Assembly (NCBI GenBank): GCA_965213775.1 | Contig: CBDCAC010000005.1 | Coordinates: forward strand, 726,503-790,502 | Direction: 5' to 3' | DNA from: Lichenicoccus sp965213775 | GTDB taxonomy: Bacteria > Pseudomonadota > Alphaproteobacteria > Acetobacterales > Acetobacteraceae | Length of the DNA: 64,000 bases | Shown here: positions 50,251 through 58,871 of the stretch, in pieces | Numbering within the stretch: the first letter of the stretch is position 1 | Layout of the letters: the number at the start of each line of letters is the position of its first letter | The notes under the pieces: generated by a model | The model's input: the letters and a program-made list of their open reading frames with translations, nothing else | What the model was told of the DNA's origin: nothing | Databases searched by the model: none | Translations under genes and position numbers: made by a program

Positions 50251-51720
50251 ATGCACGATCCGTCAGAGGTTTCGCCGGCGGCCGCGGGCAGCACGCCAGG
50301 CCACGCCCCAGCCAGCACCATGGGCCGCACCCTGTTCGACAAGATCTGGCAGAGCCACGTGGTCGAGCCGCTCGATGGCGGCACCGCGCTGATCTATATC
50401 GACCGCCACCTGGTCCATGAGGTGACCAGCCCGCAGGCCTTCGAGGGGCTGCGGCTGAGCGGTCGCGCGGTGCGGCGGCCGGACGCCACCATCGCGGTGG
50501 TCGACCACAACGTGCCGACCGGCGATCGCAGCCTGCCGATCGAGGAGCCGGAGAGCCGGCTGCAGATCGAGACGCTGGAGCGCAACGTCGCCGAATTCGG
50601 CGTGCCGTACTTCCCGCTGCGCTCGCCGCGCCAGGGCATCGTGCACATCGTCGGTCCGGAGCAGGGGCTGTCGCTGCCGGGCATGACCATCGTCTGCGGC
50701 GACAGCCACACCTCCACCCACGGCGCCCTGGGGGCGCTGGCGTTCGGCATCGGCACCTCCGAGGTCGAGCACGTGCTGGCGACCCAGACGCTGATGCAGC
50801 AGCCGGCGAAGAACATGCGGGTGTCGGTCGAGGGCGCGCTGGCCGTGGGGGTCAGCGCCAAAGACGTGATGCTGGCGATCATCGGCCGCATCGGCACCGC
50901 CGGCGGCACCGGCCACGTGATCGAGTTCGCGGGATCGGCGATACGCGGCCTCGACATGGCCGGGCGGATGACGATCTGCAACATGTCGATCGAGGCCGGT
51001 GCGCGCGCCGGCCTGATCGCGCCCGACGAGGTCACCTTCGCCTATGTCGAGGGCCGGCCGTTCGCGCCGCGCGGCGAGGCGTTCGAGCGCGCGGTCGCCT
51101 ACTGGCGCACCTTAGCGTCGGATCCGGATGCCGCCTACGACCGCGAGGTGGTGCTCGATGCGGCGATGATCGCGCCGATGGTCACCTGGGGCACCAGCCC
51201 CGAGGACGTGGTGCCGATCACCGGCGCGGTGCCCGATCCGGCAGCGGTGCAGGACGAGGCGGGTCGCGCGCGGATGCAGCGCATGCTCGACTATATGGGC
51301 CTCGGCGCCGGGCAGAAGCTGTCGGAGGTGGCGGTCGACGTGGTGTTCATCGGCTCGTGCACCAACGCCCGGATCGAGGATATGCGCGCCGCGGCACGCG
51401 TCGCCGACGGCCGCCACGTGGCCGAAGGGGTGCGGGCGATGGTGGTGCCGGGCTCGGGCCTGGTGAAGCTGCAGGCGGAGCGCGAGGGGCTGGACCGGAT
51501 CTTCCGGGAGGCCGGCTTCGAGTGGCGCGAGGCCGGCTGCTCGATGTGCCTGGGCATGAACCCGGACAAGCTCAAGCCCGGGCAGCGCTGCGCCTCGACC
51601 TCGAACCGCAACTTCGAGGGTCGTCAGGGCCCTGGCGGGCGCACCCACCTGCTTTCGCCGGCGATGGCCGCCGCCGCCGCGGTGACCGGCCGGCTGACCG
51701 ACGTGCGGGAACTCGCCTGA
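50251..51720 (+). CDS. leuC: 3-isopropylmalate dehydratase large subunit
   Basis: Iron-sulfur aconitase-family subunit of leucine synthesis, 489 aa. Cluster cysteines are in GSCTNARIEDM and GCSMCLGMN; substrate residues in GDSHTSTHGALG. There is a 23-residue extension (MHDPSEVSPAAAGSTPGHAP) before the usual MGRTLFDKIW; ATG at 50251 is kept because GGAGAAA precedes it. Overlaps leuD by 1 bp. Confidence 0.97.
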   Translation: MHDPSEVSPAAAGSTPGHAPASTMGRTLFDKIWQSHVVEPLDGGTALIYIDRHLVHEVTSPQAFEGLRLSGRAVRRPDATIAVVDHNVPTGDRSLPIEEPESRLQIETLERNVAEFGVPYFPLRSPRQGIVHIVGPEQGLSLPGMTIVCGDSHTSTHGALGALAFGIGTSEVEHVLATQTLMQQPAKNMRVSVEGALAVGVSAKDVMLAIIGRIGTAGGTGHVIEFAGSAIRGLDMAGRMTICNMSIEAGARAGLIAPDEVTFAYVEGRPFAPRGEAFERAVAYWRTLASDPDAAYDREVVLDAAMIAPMVTWGTSPEDVVPITGAVPDPAAVQDEAGRARMQRMLDYMGLGAGQKLSEVAVDVVFIGSCTNARIEDMRAAARVADGRHVAEGVRAMVVPGSGLVKLQAEREGLDRIFREAGFEWREAGCSMCLGMNPDKLKPGQRCASTSNRNFEGRQGPGGRTHLLSPAMAAAAAVTGRLTDVRELA

Positions 51721-52358
51721 TGCAGCCTTTCACCACTCTCACCGCGATCGCGGCTCCGCTGCCGGAGGCCAACATCGACACGGACAAGATCATCCCGTCG
51801 CGCTTCCTCAAGACCATCAAGCGCTCCGGGCTGGGTGCCGGGCTGTTCGACGCCATGCGCTTCGAGGCGGGCCGGGAGCGGCCGGAGTTCGTCCTCAACC
51901 GGGAGCCGTTCCGGCGGGCGGGGATCCTGATCACGCACGAGAATTTCGGCTGCGGCTCGTCGCGCGAGCACGCGCCGTGGGCGCTGCTGGATTTCGGCAT
52001 ACGCTGCGTGATCGCGCCGTCGTTCGCCGACATCTTCTACAATAACTGCTTCAAGAACGGCATCCTGCCGATCTGCCTGCCGCGCGAGCTGTGCGACAGC
52101 CTGATGCGCGACGCGTCGCTGGGCGGCAATGCGCGGCTCAGCGTCGATCTCGAGCGGCAGGTGGTGGTGCGTCCGGACGGCGAGGAGATCGGCTTTACGA
52201 TCGATGCGTGGCGGCGCCACCTGCTGCTGGAGGGGCTCGACGATATCGGCCAGACGCTGCGGCACGCGGACGCGATCGACCGCTTCGAGCAGCGCCGCGC
52301 CGCGGGCGCGCCCTGGATGCCGGCGATCCCGCTCGACGGGGCGGCGCCGCTTGACTGA
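51720..52358 (+). CDS. leuD: 3-isopropylmalate dehydratase small subunit
   Basis: Partner of LeuC, 212 aa. Typical blocks: NIDTDKIIPSRFLKTI, NFGCGSSREHAPWAL and IAPSFADIFYNNCFKNG. The 87 bp between it and leuB contain nothing recognised apart from weak GC-rich sequence. Read-through from leuC is likely, as ATG overlaps its stop. Confidence 0.97.
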   Translation: MQPFTTLTAIAAPLPEANIDTDKIIPSRFLKTIKRSGLGAGLFDAMRFEAGRERPEFVLNREPFRRAGILITHENFGCGSSREHAPWALLDFGIRCVIAPSFADIFYNNCFKNGILPICLPRELCDSLMRDASLGGNARLSVDLERQVVVRPDGEEIGFTIDAWRRHLLLEGLDDIGQTLRHADAIDRFEQRRAAGAPWMPAIPLDGAAPLD

Positions 52359-52445
52359 GCGGCGCCGGCTGAGCGCGCAGCAGCTGGCCCCGACGCAGCC
52401 CGCATCGCGCGGCGCGTCGTCTTCACCCGATCCGGAAGCCCGCTG

Positions 52446-53558
52446 ATGCCGTCCAACAGGAAGCTGCTCGTGCTGCCCGGCGACGGGATCGGCCCGGAGG
52501 TGATGCGCGAGGTGGGGCGCATCGTCGGCTGGCTGTCGCGTCGGCGCGGCATCAGCTTCGACGTCACCGAGGACCTGGTCGGCGGCGCCTCGATCGAGGC
52601 GTACGGGGTGCCGATCCGCGACGAGGTGGTGCGGGCGGCGCGGGCGGCCGACGCGGTGCTGTTCGGTGCGGTCGGCGGCCCGCGCTGGGACCATCTCGGC
52701 TTCGAGCTGCGGCCGGAGCTGGCGATCCTGACGCTGCGCCGGGAGCTCGGCCTGTTCGCCAACCTGCGGCCCGCGCTGGTGCTCGACCCGCTGGTGGAGT
52801 CCAGCACGCTGAAGGCGGACGTGGTGCGCGGGCTCGACATCATGATCGTGCGCGAGACGGTGGGCGGGATCTATTTCGGCGCGCCGCGCGGGATCGAGAC
52901 GCTGCCGGACGGCAGCCGGCGCGGGGTCAACACCGAGGTCTACACGACGCCGGAGATCGAGCGCGTGGCCCGCGTCGCCTTCGACCTCGCCCGCGTGCGC
53001 CGCAACGCCGTCTGCTCGGTGGAGAAGAGCAACGTGATGGAGAGCGGGCTGCTCTGGCGACAGGTGGTGACCGAGCTCGCCGCGCGGGAGTATCCCGACG
53101 TGCAGCTGTCGCACATGCTGGCCGATAGCTGCGCGATGCAGCTGGTGCGTCATCCGCGCCAGTTCGACGTGATCGTGACCGGCAACCTGTTCGGCGACCT
53201 GCTGTCGGACCTGGCGGCGATGCTCACCGGCAGCCTCGGCATGCTGCCGTCGGCGACACTCGGGGCGGCCGACGAGGCCGGACGCCGGCCGGCGCTGTAC
53301 GAGCCGATCCACGGCAGCGCGCCCGACATCGCGGGCAGGGGGCTGGCCAACCCGCTGGCGCAGATCCTGAGCTTCGCGATGCTGCTGCGCCACTCGCTGG
53401 ATCTCGAGGATGAGGCGCAGACCATCGAGCGCGCCTGCACGCGCGTGCTCGCCAGCGGCCTGCGCACCGCGGACATCATGAGCCCCGGGATGGCGCGGGT
53501 CGGCACCCAGGTGATGGGCGAGGCGGTGCTGCGCGAGCTGGAAAAGCTGGAAAACTGA
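52446..53558 (+). CDS. leuB: 3-isopropylmalate dehydrogenase
   Basis: Oxidatively decarboxylates 3-isopropylmalate, NAD and Mg dependent, 370 aa. VLPGDGIGPEVM at the start, RETVGGIYFGAPRG, VEKSNVMESGLLWR and GNLFGDLLSDLAAMLTGSLGMLPSA are family motifs, and EPIHGSAPDIAGRGLANP near the end. Last gene of the leucine run, closed by repeat copy I. Confidence 0.98.
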   Translation: MPSNRKLLVLPGDGIGPEVMREVGRIVGWLSRRRGISFDVTEDLVGGASIEAYGVPIRDEVVRAARAADAVLFGAVGGPRWDHLGFELRPELAILTLRRELGLFANLRPALVLDPLVESSTLKADVVRGLDIMIVRETVGGIYFGAPRGIETLPDGSRRGVNTEVYTTPEIERVARVAFDLARVRRNAVCSVEKSNVMESGLLWRQVVTELAAREYPDVQLSHMLADSCAMQLVRHPRQFDVIVTGNLFGDLLSDLAAMLTGSLGMLPSATLGAADEAGRRPALYEPIHGSAPDIAGRGLANPLAQILSFAMLLRHSLDLEDEAQTIERACTRVLASGLRTADIMSPGMARVGTQVMGEAVLRELEKLEN

Positions 53559-53568
53559 TCCCTACGGA

Positions 53569-53616
53569 TCGGGGTCCGGGGCCAAGGCCCCAGCGGGTCA
53601 AGGGCGGAGCCCTTGA
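53569..53616. repeat. Dispersed repeat, copy I (half element)
   Basis: Right half only: GGGGTCCGGGGCC...GGCCCC hairpin, GCGGGTCAAGGGC...GCCCTTG. Starts 11 bp after the leuB stop, a plausible terminator position. It is the closest relative of copy H in lpxB. Confidence 0.65.
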
Positions 53617-53739
53617 GCATCGCGGCATGCCGAGCTTTAGGCCCGCTTTACGATCGCCGCCGAAGGCCCGTATCGCGCCTTTACGCGAGATGGGAGATCT
53701 TGTCCTCACTCCGGTCGCATCGGGGGGAGACGAAAGACC

Positions 53740-54201
53740 ATGCCTGAGACGCTTCGTGATCGCCGGGTGCGCCATGCCCGCTCGATCCTCATGCCGGCGC
53801 CGATCGGTGCGGCCCTGCTCGGCGAGGCCGGCGACCTCACGGGCCTGAACGTGCTGGTGCTCGGCCAGGCCGTCCCGGAAACGTTGTGCGCGCTGATGCA
53901 CACCGAGTGCCGCCGTGCCGAGAGCAGGATGCCGGGCTGCCAGGTGGAGGCGCACTCGGCGCACCTAGTGCTGGTGCCGCACCTCGCTTGGGAGAATGTC
54001 GACCGGGTGGTCGACCAGGCGGCCCGCGCCCTGTGCTCGAGCGGCCGGATCGTGGCCAGGATCCCGGGGCAGGGCCGCGACCTGGTGGCGCATGCCGCGC
54101 TGATGCTGATCGGCGCCGGCTTTGACCTGCCGGTGCGGCGCGGCGAGGGCGCGGAGACGATCCTGTGCGCGAGCCGCGGCCTGCATCCCGGCCGTGCCTG
54201 A
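53740..54201 (+). CDS. Uncharacterised protein, methyltransferase-like fold remnant
   Basis: 153 aa, no family recognised. The order of segments resembles a shortened class I methyltransferase fold: LNVLVLGQAVPETL at motif I position, HLVLVPHLAWEN where motif IV sits, and SSGRIVARIPG after it; the glycine-rich SAM loop is degenerate, so activity is doubtful. A good ribosome site (GGGGGAG) precedes the ATG. It stands alone, in the same direction as the next gene 78 bp away. Confidence 0.6.
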   Translation: MPETLRDRRVRHARSILMPAPIGAALLGEAGDLTGLNVLVLGQAVPETLCALMHTECRRAESRMPGCQVEAHSAHLVLVPHLAWENVDRVVDQAARALCSSGRIVARIPGQGRDLVAHAALMLIGAGFDLPVRRGEGAETILCASRGLHPGRA

Positions 54202-54279
54202 TCGGGGAGACATGCGAACCGGGCGCGATGCGCGCCGTTCGGGGTCGGGACAGGATCTCCCACCCGAAGGATGACGCAT

Positions 54280-55236
54280 ATGAGCGGCTCCAGCCCCGTC
54301 GCGGCGATCGCGGTGCTCGACGACTATCAGGGTGTCGCACTGACGCTGGCGGACTGGTCGACGATACGCGATCGCGCCAGCGTCACGGTGTTCCGGGATC
54401 ATCTCGCGGATCCCGAGGCGGTGGTGGAGAGGCTGCTGCCGTATGACGTGGTCTGCGTCATGCGCGAGCGCACGCCACTGACGCGGAGCGTGATCGAGCG
54501 CCTGCCGCGGCTGAAGCTGATCGCCTCCACCGGTCCGCGCAACGCCTCGATCGACCTGGAAGCGGCCGCGGCGCGCGGCATCAGGGTGGTGCACACGAGC
54601 TACAGCTCGACGCCCACGGTCGAGCTGACCTGGGCGCTGATCCTGGCCGGCGCCCGGCATGTCGCCTCCGAGAACGCCTCGCTGCGCGCCGGCGGCTGGC
54701 AGCGCGCGATCGGCGACGACCTGGCGAACCAGACCCTCGGCCTGATCGGCCTGGGGCGGATCGGCTCCCTGGTGGCCCGGGTGGCGCTGGCCTTCGACAT
54801 GAAGGTGATCGCCTGGAGCCAGAACCTGACGGCGGAGGCGGCGGCGAAGGCGGGGGCACGGCTGGTCTCCAAGGCCGAGCTGCTGCAGCAGGCCGACGTG
54901 ATCTCCATCCACCTTGTGCTGAGCGGACGCACCACTGGCCTGATCGATGCCGCGGATCTCGCGCTGATGAAGCCCTCGGCACGGCTGGTCAACACCTCGC
55001 GCGGCCCGATCGTGGTGGAGGCCGCGCTGATCGAGGCGCTGGCCGCGAGACGGATCGCGGGAGCTGCAATCGACGTCTTCGACGTCGAGCCGCTGCCGGC
55101 GGAGCATCCGCTCCGGCAGCTGGACAACGTCCTGGCCACGCCGCACATCGGCTACGTGACCCGCAAGCTGTACGAGGGCTTCTACCGAGACAGCGTCGCC
55201 AACATCGCGGCCTGGCTGGACGAGGCTCGCGGCTGA
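54280..55236 (+). CDS. D-2-hydroxyacid dehydrogenase family protein
   Basis: 318 aa, same superfamily as the gene at 8571 but only distantly similar. NAD motif LGLIGLGRIGSLVARVAL, Arg in LVNTSRGPIVVE, Glu in IDVFDVEPLPAEHP and His in ATPHIGYVTRKLYEG. SSTPTVELTWALIL is typical of the SerA-like group. ATG at 54280 is chosen because AAGGA lies 8 nt upstream (an ATG at 54271 has no such site). Substrate not predictable. Confidence 0.88.
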   Translation: MSGSSPVAAIAVLDDYQGVALTLADWSTIRDRASVTVFRDHLADPEAVVERLLPYDVVCVMRERTPLTRSVIERLPRLKLIASTGPRNASIDLEAAAARGIRVVHTSYSSTPTVELTWALILAGARHVASENASLRAGGWQRAIGDDLANQTLGLIGLGRIGSLVARVALAFDMKVIAWSQNLTAEAAAKAGARLVSKAELLQQADVISIHLVLSGRTTGLIDAADLALMKPSARLVNTSRGPIVVEAALIEALAARRIAGAAIDVFDVEPLPAEHPLRQLDNVLATPHIGYVTRKLYEGFYRDSVANIAAWLDEARG

Positions 55237-55243
55237 GGACCTC

Positions 55244-55318
55244 TGGAGCGGGCGAAGGGATTCGAACCCTCGACCCCAACCTTGGCAAGGTTGTGCTCTA
55301 CCCCTGAGCTACGCCCGC
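55244..55318 (-). tRNA. tRNA-Gly (anticodon GCC)
   Basis: 75 nt with an encoded CCA. The acceptor pairs GCGGGCG with CGCCCGC, D-arm with AGCTCAGGGGTAGAGC, anticodon stem CAACC/GGTTG around loop TTGCCAA (anticodon GCC, complement 55284-55286), and the T-arm GAGGGTTCGAATCCCTT. Clean cloverleaf. Confidence 0.97.
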
Positions 55319-55462
55319 GCTCCGTGCGGTGACGGCTTCTAAGATGTTCGCTCCCGTGGCGCAAGGGCCGGACGCTGCAAAAGCAGGCGCCGAAGACGCT
55401 TGCGAGACGGAGCGCGGACGACGATCTTAGAGGGCGTCCGTCAGACCAGGATCGAGCCTTCC

Positions 55463-56491
55463 ATGGATTACATCATCGGCCAGAACAAGACGGCCCCGGC
55501 CGGAGCGCCTGCCCCTCAGGCGCCGCGTGGCGCCGGCGTTGCAGGCGCTGGCATCGCGGGCGCTGGCATCGCGGGCGGCGGCGTCGCGGCAGGCAGCGCG
55601 AGCGGCTTCATCGTCGACGGCGACCAGCGCAACTTCATGACCGAGGTCATCGAGGCATCGAAGACGATCCCGGTGCTGGTCGATTTCTGGGCCACTTGGT
55701 GCGGGCCCTGCAAGCAGCTGACCCCGGCGCTCGAGAAGATCACGCTGGCGGCGGAAGGGCGGATCAAGCTCGTCAAGATCGACATCGACGCCAACCGGGC
55801 GCTGGTGGGGCAATTGACGCAGCTGGGATTGCCGCTGCAGTCCGTGCCCACGGTCGCCGCGTTCTGGCAGGGTCAGATCCTCGACCTGTTCCAGGGCGCG
55901 CTGCCGGAGAGCGAGATCAAGCGCTTCGTCGAGGCGCTGCTCAAGGCCGCGGGCGGCAGCATGCCGGCCGCCGACACGCTGGCCGAGGCGCGCGAGGCGC
56001 TGGAGATCGGCCAGCCCGACGAGGCGGCGGCGCTCTACAGCGCCACGCTCGAGCAGGAGCCGGAGAGTGCCGAGGCCTGGGGCGGCCTGGTGCGGTCGCT
56101 GCTGGCGCTCGGCGAGGAGGAGCAGGCCCAGGCCACCCTTGATCAGGTGCCCGGCAAGCTCGCCGATCACGCCGAGATCGCGGGCGCTCGGGCTGCCCTC
56201 GCGCTGGCCGCGGAAGGACGTCGCGCCGCCGACGGGCTGGATGGCTTTCGCGGGCGTCTGCAGGCCGACGAGCACGACCATGAAGCCCGCTACGAGCTTG
56301 CGACCGGCCTGAACGCGCTCGGCCAGCGTCAGGAGGCTGCCGATGCCTTGCTGGACCTGCTGCGGCGCGACCGCGAGTGGAACGCCGGCGCCGCCCGGCT
56401 GCAGCTCATCAAGTTCTTCGAGGCCTGGGGCTTCGACGATCCGGTGACACTGACCTCGCGCCGGCGCATGTCGGCCCTGCTGTTTAGCTGA
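55463..56491 (+). CDS. ybbN: Thioredoxin-fold co-chaperone, CnoX/YbbN-like
   Basis: 342 aa. Thioredoxin domain with WCGPC active site (VDFWATWCGPCKQL), then a TPR-type C-half (EALEIGQPDEAAALYSATLEQEPESAEAW). E. coli CnoX protects proteins against chlorine damage and has SxxC; here a complete CGPC suggests real oxidoreductase activity. A Gly/Ala linker GAGVAGAGIAGAGIAGGG, built of 15-bp DNA repeats, lies ahead of the thioredoxin fold. Followed 4 bp later by the LonN gene. ATG at 55463 is chosen from family alignment; no ribosome-binding site is evident. Confidence 0.9.
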   Translation: MDYIIGQNKTAPAGAPAPQAPRGAGVAGAGIAGAGIAGGGVAAGSASGFIVDGDQRNFMTEVIEASKTIPVLVDFWATWCGPCKQLTPALEKITLAAEGRIKLVKIDIDANRALVGQLTQLGLPLQSVPTVAAFWQGQILDLFQGALPESEIKRFVEALLKAAGGSMPAADTLAEAREALEIGQPDEAAALYSATLEQEPESAEAWGGLVRSLLALGEEEQAQATLDQVPGKLADHAEIAGARAALALAAEGRRAADGLDGFRGRLQADEHDHEARYELATGLNALGQRQEAADALLDLLRRDREWNAGAARLQLIKFFEAWGFDDPVTLTSRRRMSALLFS

Positions 56492-56495
56492 CGCC

Positions 56496-57281
56496 ATGAG
56501 CGATCAACCGCCCCGCGGCCGCATCCTGCCGCGTCTGTCGGAGCTCACGGTGTCGGATCTCGACGGCGACATCGCCATCTTTCCGCTGCCCGGCGCCCTG
56601 CTGCTGCCGCGCGGGCGTCTGCCGCTGAACATCTTCGAGCCGCGCTACATCGCCATGGTCGACGACGCCCTGCGGTCGCGTCGGCTGATCGGGATGCTGC
56701 AGCCGCACGGCGTCGAGGATGAGGACGAGGAAGACGACGAGGAGGATCGCGAGCCCGCGACGCGCTTCGGTCGCTTCGGGTCGGCGTCGCGCGTCGGTTC
56801 GAGCCTGCCCGGACGGGAGGCGTGGCCGACCGTGTATCAAGTCGGCTGCGTTGGCCGCCTGACCTCATTCGTCGAGCGCGAGGACGGGACGTATGCGATC
56901 ACGCTCGCCGGGATCGCCCGGTTCCGGGTGCGGCGCGAGATCGAGATGGTGCGCGGATACCGACGCGTATCGGCGGATTTCGCCAGCTTCTCGGATGATC
57001 TGGTCGAGCCGGGACCGGTTCCGTTCGACCGCGAGGGCCTGCTCGCAGCACTGCGCCGGTTCTTCTCGCTGCGCGGCTTCGAGGCGCGCTGGGAGGCGAT
57101 CGAGCAGATGGACGACGAGACGCTGATCACCACGCTAAGCATGATCTGCCCGTTCGCCGCGGCCGAGAAGCAGGCCCTGCTGGAAGCCCCGACCCTGCCG
57201 CAGCGCGCCCGCACCCTGCTGGCCCTGCTGCAGATGGCCGGCCACGAGGTGGATGACGGCCGCAAGCCGCATGCCGTCTGA
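56496..57281 (+). CDS. LON substrate-binding domain protein
   Basis: Stand-alone LonN domain, 261 aa, without ATPase or protease. Starts IAIFPLPGALLLPRGRLPLNIFEPRYIAMV, the family signature. An insertion of mostly Asp/Glu (about residues 71-83, DEDEEDDEED) precedes the second half. Role likely in protein quality control, as suggested by its place between YbbN and Trm112 in alphaproteobacteria. Confidence 0.9.
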   Translation: MSDQPPRGRILPRLSELTVSDLDGDIAIFPLPGALLLPRGRLPLNIFEPRYIAMVDDALRSRRLIGMLQPHGVEDEDEEDDEEDREPATRFGRFGSASRVGSSLPGREAWPTVYQVGCVGRLTSFVEREDGTYAITLAGIARFRVRREIEMVRGYRRVSADFASFSDDLVEPGPVPFDREGLLAALRRFFSLRGFEARWEAIEQMDDETLITTLSMICPFAAAEKQALLEAPTLPQRARTLLALLQMAGHEVDDGRKPHAV

Positions 57282-57297
57282 ACCGGAGGCCGCAGCG

Positions 57298-57531
57298 ATG
57301 TCCTCGCCCGAGAGCGCTGCGTCCGAGGCGGTGGCGGCTCCAGGTCCGGTGCGTCCGGCCCCGGTCGATCCGAGGCTGCTCGAGATCCTGGTGTGCCCGG
57401 TAACCAAGGGTGAGCTGAGCTATGATCGCGACGCGGGCGAGCTGATCAGCCGCCAGGCCGGGCTCGCCTATCCGGTGCGCGACGGTATCCCGATCATGCT
57501 CCCCGACGAGGCGCGGCGCCTGCAGGACTGA
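57298..57531 (+). CDS. Trm112/UPF0434-family zinc-ribbon-type protein
   Basis: 77 aa. LLEILVCPVTKGELSYD, then LAYPVRDGIPIMLPDEAR match the family, which in other organisms activates methyltransferases. Only one Cys (CPVTK) remains, so zinc binding is not expected. ATG at 57298 has GGAG 9 nt upstream. The short gap after it (57532-57583) carries a small direct repeat, GACCGxCxAGGCGCAG type. Confidence 0.88.
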   Translation: MSSPESAASEAVAAPGPVRPAPVDPRLLEILVCPVTKGELSYDRDAGELISRQAGLAYPVRDGIPIMLPDEARRLQD

Positions 57532-57583
57532 GAGGCGCAGGACCGACCAGGCGCAGGACCGGCGAGGCAGCCGGAGGTCGGCC

Positions 57584-58756
57584 TCAGCTCGCCGCGACCC
57601 GCGCCGAGGGCGGGGCGATGTTGGCGATCATCTCGCCGAACGGTCCGTTATGCTTGGCAGGCCCGCGGTCGATCCCGGTGGTCGCCCTCAGAGGTAGACG
57701 GGGGAACACCAGCTCGGCGAAGCGATAGCACTCCTCCAAATGCGGGTAGCCGGACAGGATGAAGCGGTCGATGCCGAGCGCCATGTACTCCTTCATGCGC
57801 CTCGCCACCTGATCGGGATCGCCGACCAGCGCGGTGCCGGCGCCGCCTCGCACCAGCCCGATTCCGGCCCAGAGGTTGGGGCCGATGAGCAAGTTTTGCT
57901 TCGATCCGCCGTGCAGACGCGCCATCCGGCTCTGGCCGACGCTGTCGAAGCGGCTGAACGCAGTCTGCGCGCGCGCGATGTCGTCGTCGCTGACGTGCCG
58001 GATCAGCCGGTCGGCCTCCGACCAGGCTTCCTCCTCGGTCTCTCGCACGATGACGTGCAGCCTGATGCCGAACGAGAGGGTGCGGCCGCGGGCGGCGGCC
58101 AGGGCGCGGACCTGGGCGATCTTCTCGCCGACCGCCTCCGGCGGCTCGCCCCAGGTCAGGTAGACGTCGACATGGTCGGCGGCGACGCGCTGGCCGATCT
58201 CCGAGGAGCCGCCGAAATACAGCGGCGGATACGGCGCCTGCACCGGCGGGAACAGCAGCTTGCCCCCCTTGGCACGCAGGTGCTCGCCCTCGAAATCGAC
58301 GGTCTCGCCGACCAGCATGCGGCGCCAGACGGTGAGGTACTCCGCGGTCGCCCGGTAGCGCGCGGCGTGGTCGAGGAACACGCCATCGCCCTCCAGCTCG
58401 GCCGGATCGCCGCCGGTCACCACGTTGACCAGCAGGCGGCCGCCCGAGAGCCGGTCGAAGGTCGCCGCCATGCGGGCGGTCATCGAGGGCTCCGACAGAC
58501 CCGGGCGCACCGCCACCAGGAAGCGCACGCGCTGGGTCAGCGGGATCATCGCCGAGGCCACCACCCAGGAATCCTCGCACGATTTTCCGGTCGGCAGCAG
58601 CATGCCGTAATAGCCGAGCTCATCGGCGGCGCGGGCGATCTGGCTCAGGTAGCTCAGGGTGACATGACGCGCGCCGGTCTGCGAGCCGAGATAGCGGCCA
58701 TCGCCGTGGGTCGGCAGGAACCACAAGATGTCGGCGGCTTCGGCGGCATGGGACAA
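57584..58756 (-). CDS. ssuD: FMNH2-dependent alkanesulfonate monooxygenase
   Basis: Bacterial luciferase-like TIM barrel that cleaves sulfonates to aldehyde and sulfite; 390 aa. Signatures: WFLPTHGDGRYLGSQTGAR, the region LAVRPGL-like VAVRPGLSEPSMTARM, NVVTGGDPAELEGDGVFL and the FMN-binding LYFGGSSEIGQ. Requires a separate FMN reductase (SsuE), not seen here. TTG at 58756 gives the proper start; AGGA lies about 10 nt upstream. Divergent from the binding-protein gene. Confidence 0.92.
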   Translation of the reverse strand: MSHAAEAADILWFLPTHGDGRYLGSQTGARHVTLSYLSQIARAADELGYYGMLLPTGKSCEDSWVVASAMIPLTQRVRFLVAVRPGLSEPSMTARMAATFDRLSGGRLLVNVVTGGDPAELEGDGVFLDHAARYRATAEYLTVWRRMLVGETVDFEGEHLRAKGGKLLFPPVQAPYPPLYFGGSSEIGQRVAADHVDVYLTWGEPPEAVGEKIAQVRALAAARGRTLSFGIRLHVIVRETEEEAWSEADRLIRHVSDDDIARAQTAFSRFDSVGQSRMARLHGGSKQNLLIGPNLWAGIGLVRGGAGTALVGDPDQVARRMKEYMALGIDRFILSGYPHLEECYRFAELVFPRLPLRATTGIDRGPAKHNGPFGEMIANIAPPSARVAAS

Positions 58757-58871
58757 GAGGTGTCATCCTGGCGGGTAGGTTTCTCATAACCACACCGAAT
58801 TGGCGTAGTTTCCTGTCGTAATGTGGAGAGCTCCGTGGTTCAATGCAACCTACGGGCGGGGACGGGAGCGC

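Noticed and set aside
50251..50322. LeuC N-terminal extension as evidence of a wrong start
   Set aside because: GGAGAAA lies just ahead of the ATG at 50251, and the later ATG has no such site, so the longer start is kept; the extension is plausibly real.
9527..53616. Repeat copies considered as CRISPR or rRNA-linked sequences
   Set aside because: Copies are kilobases apart, differ in length and orientation, and lie between unrelated genes; no spacer array or cas gene is present.
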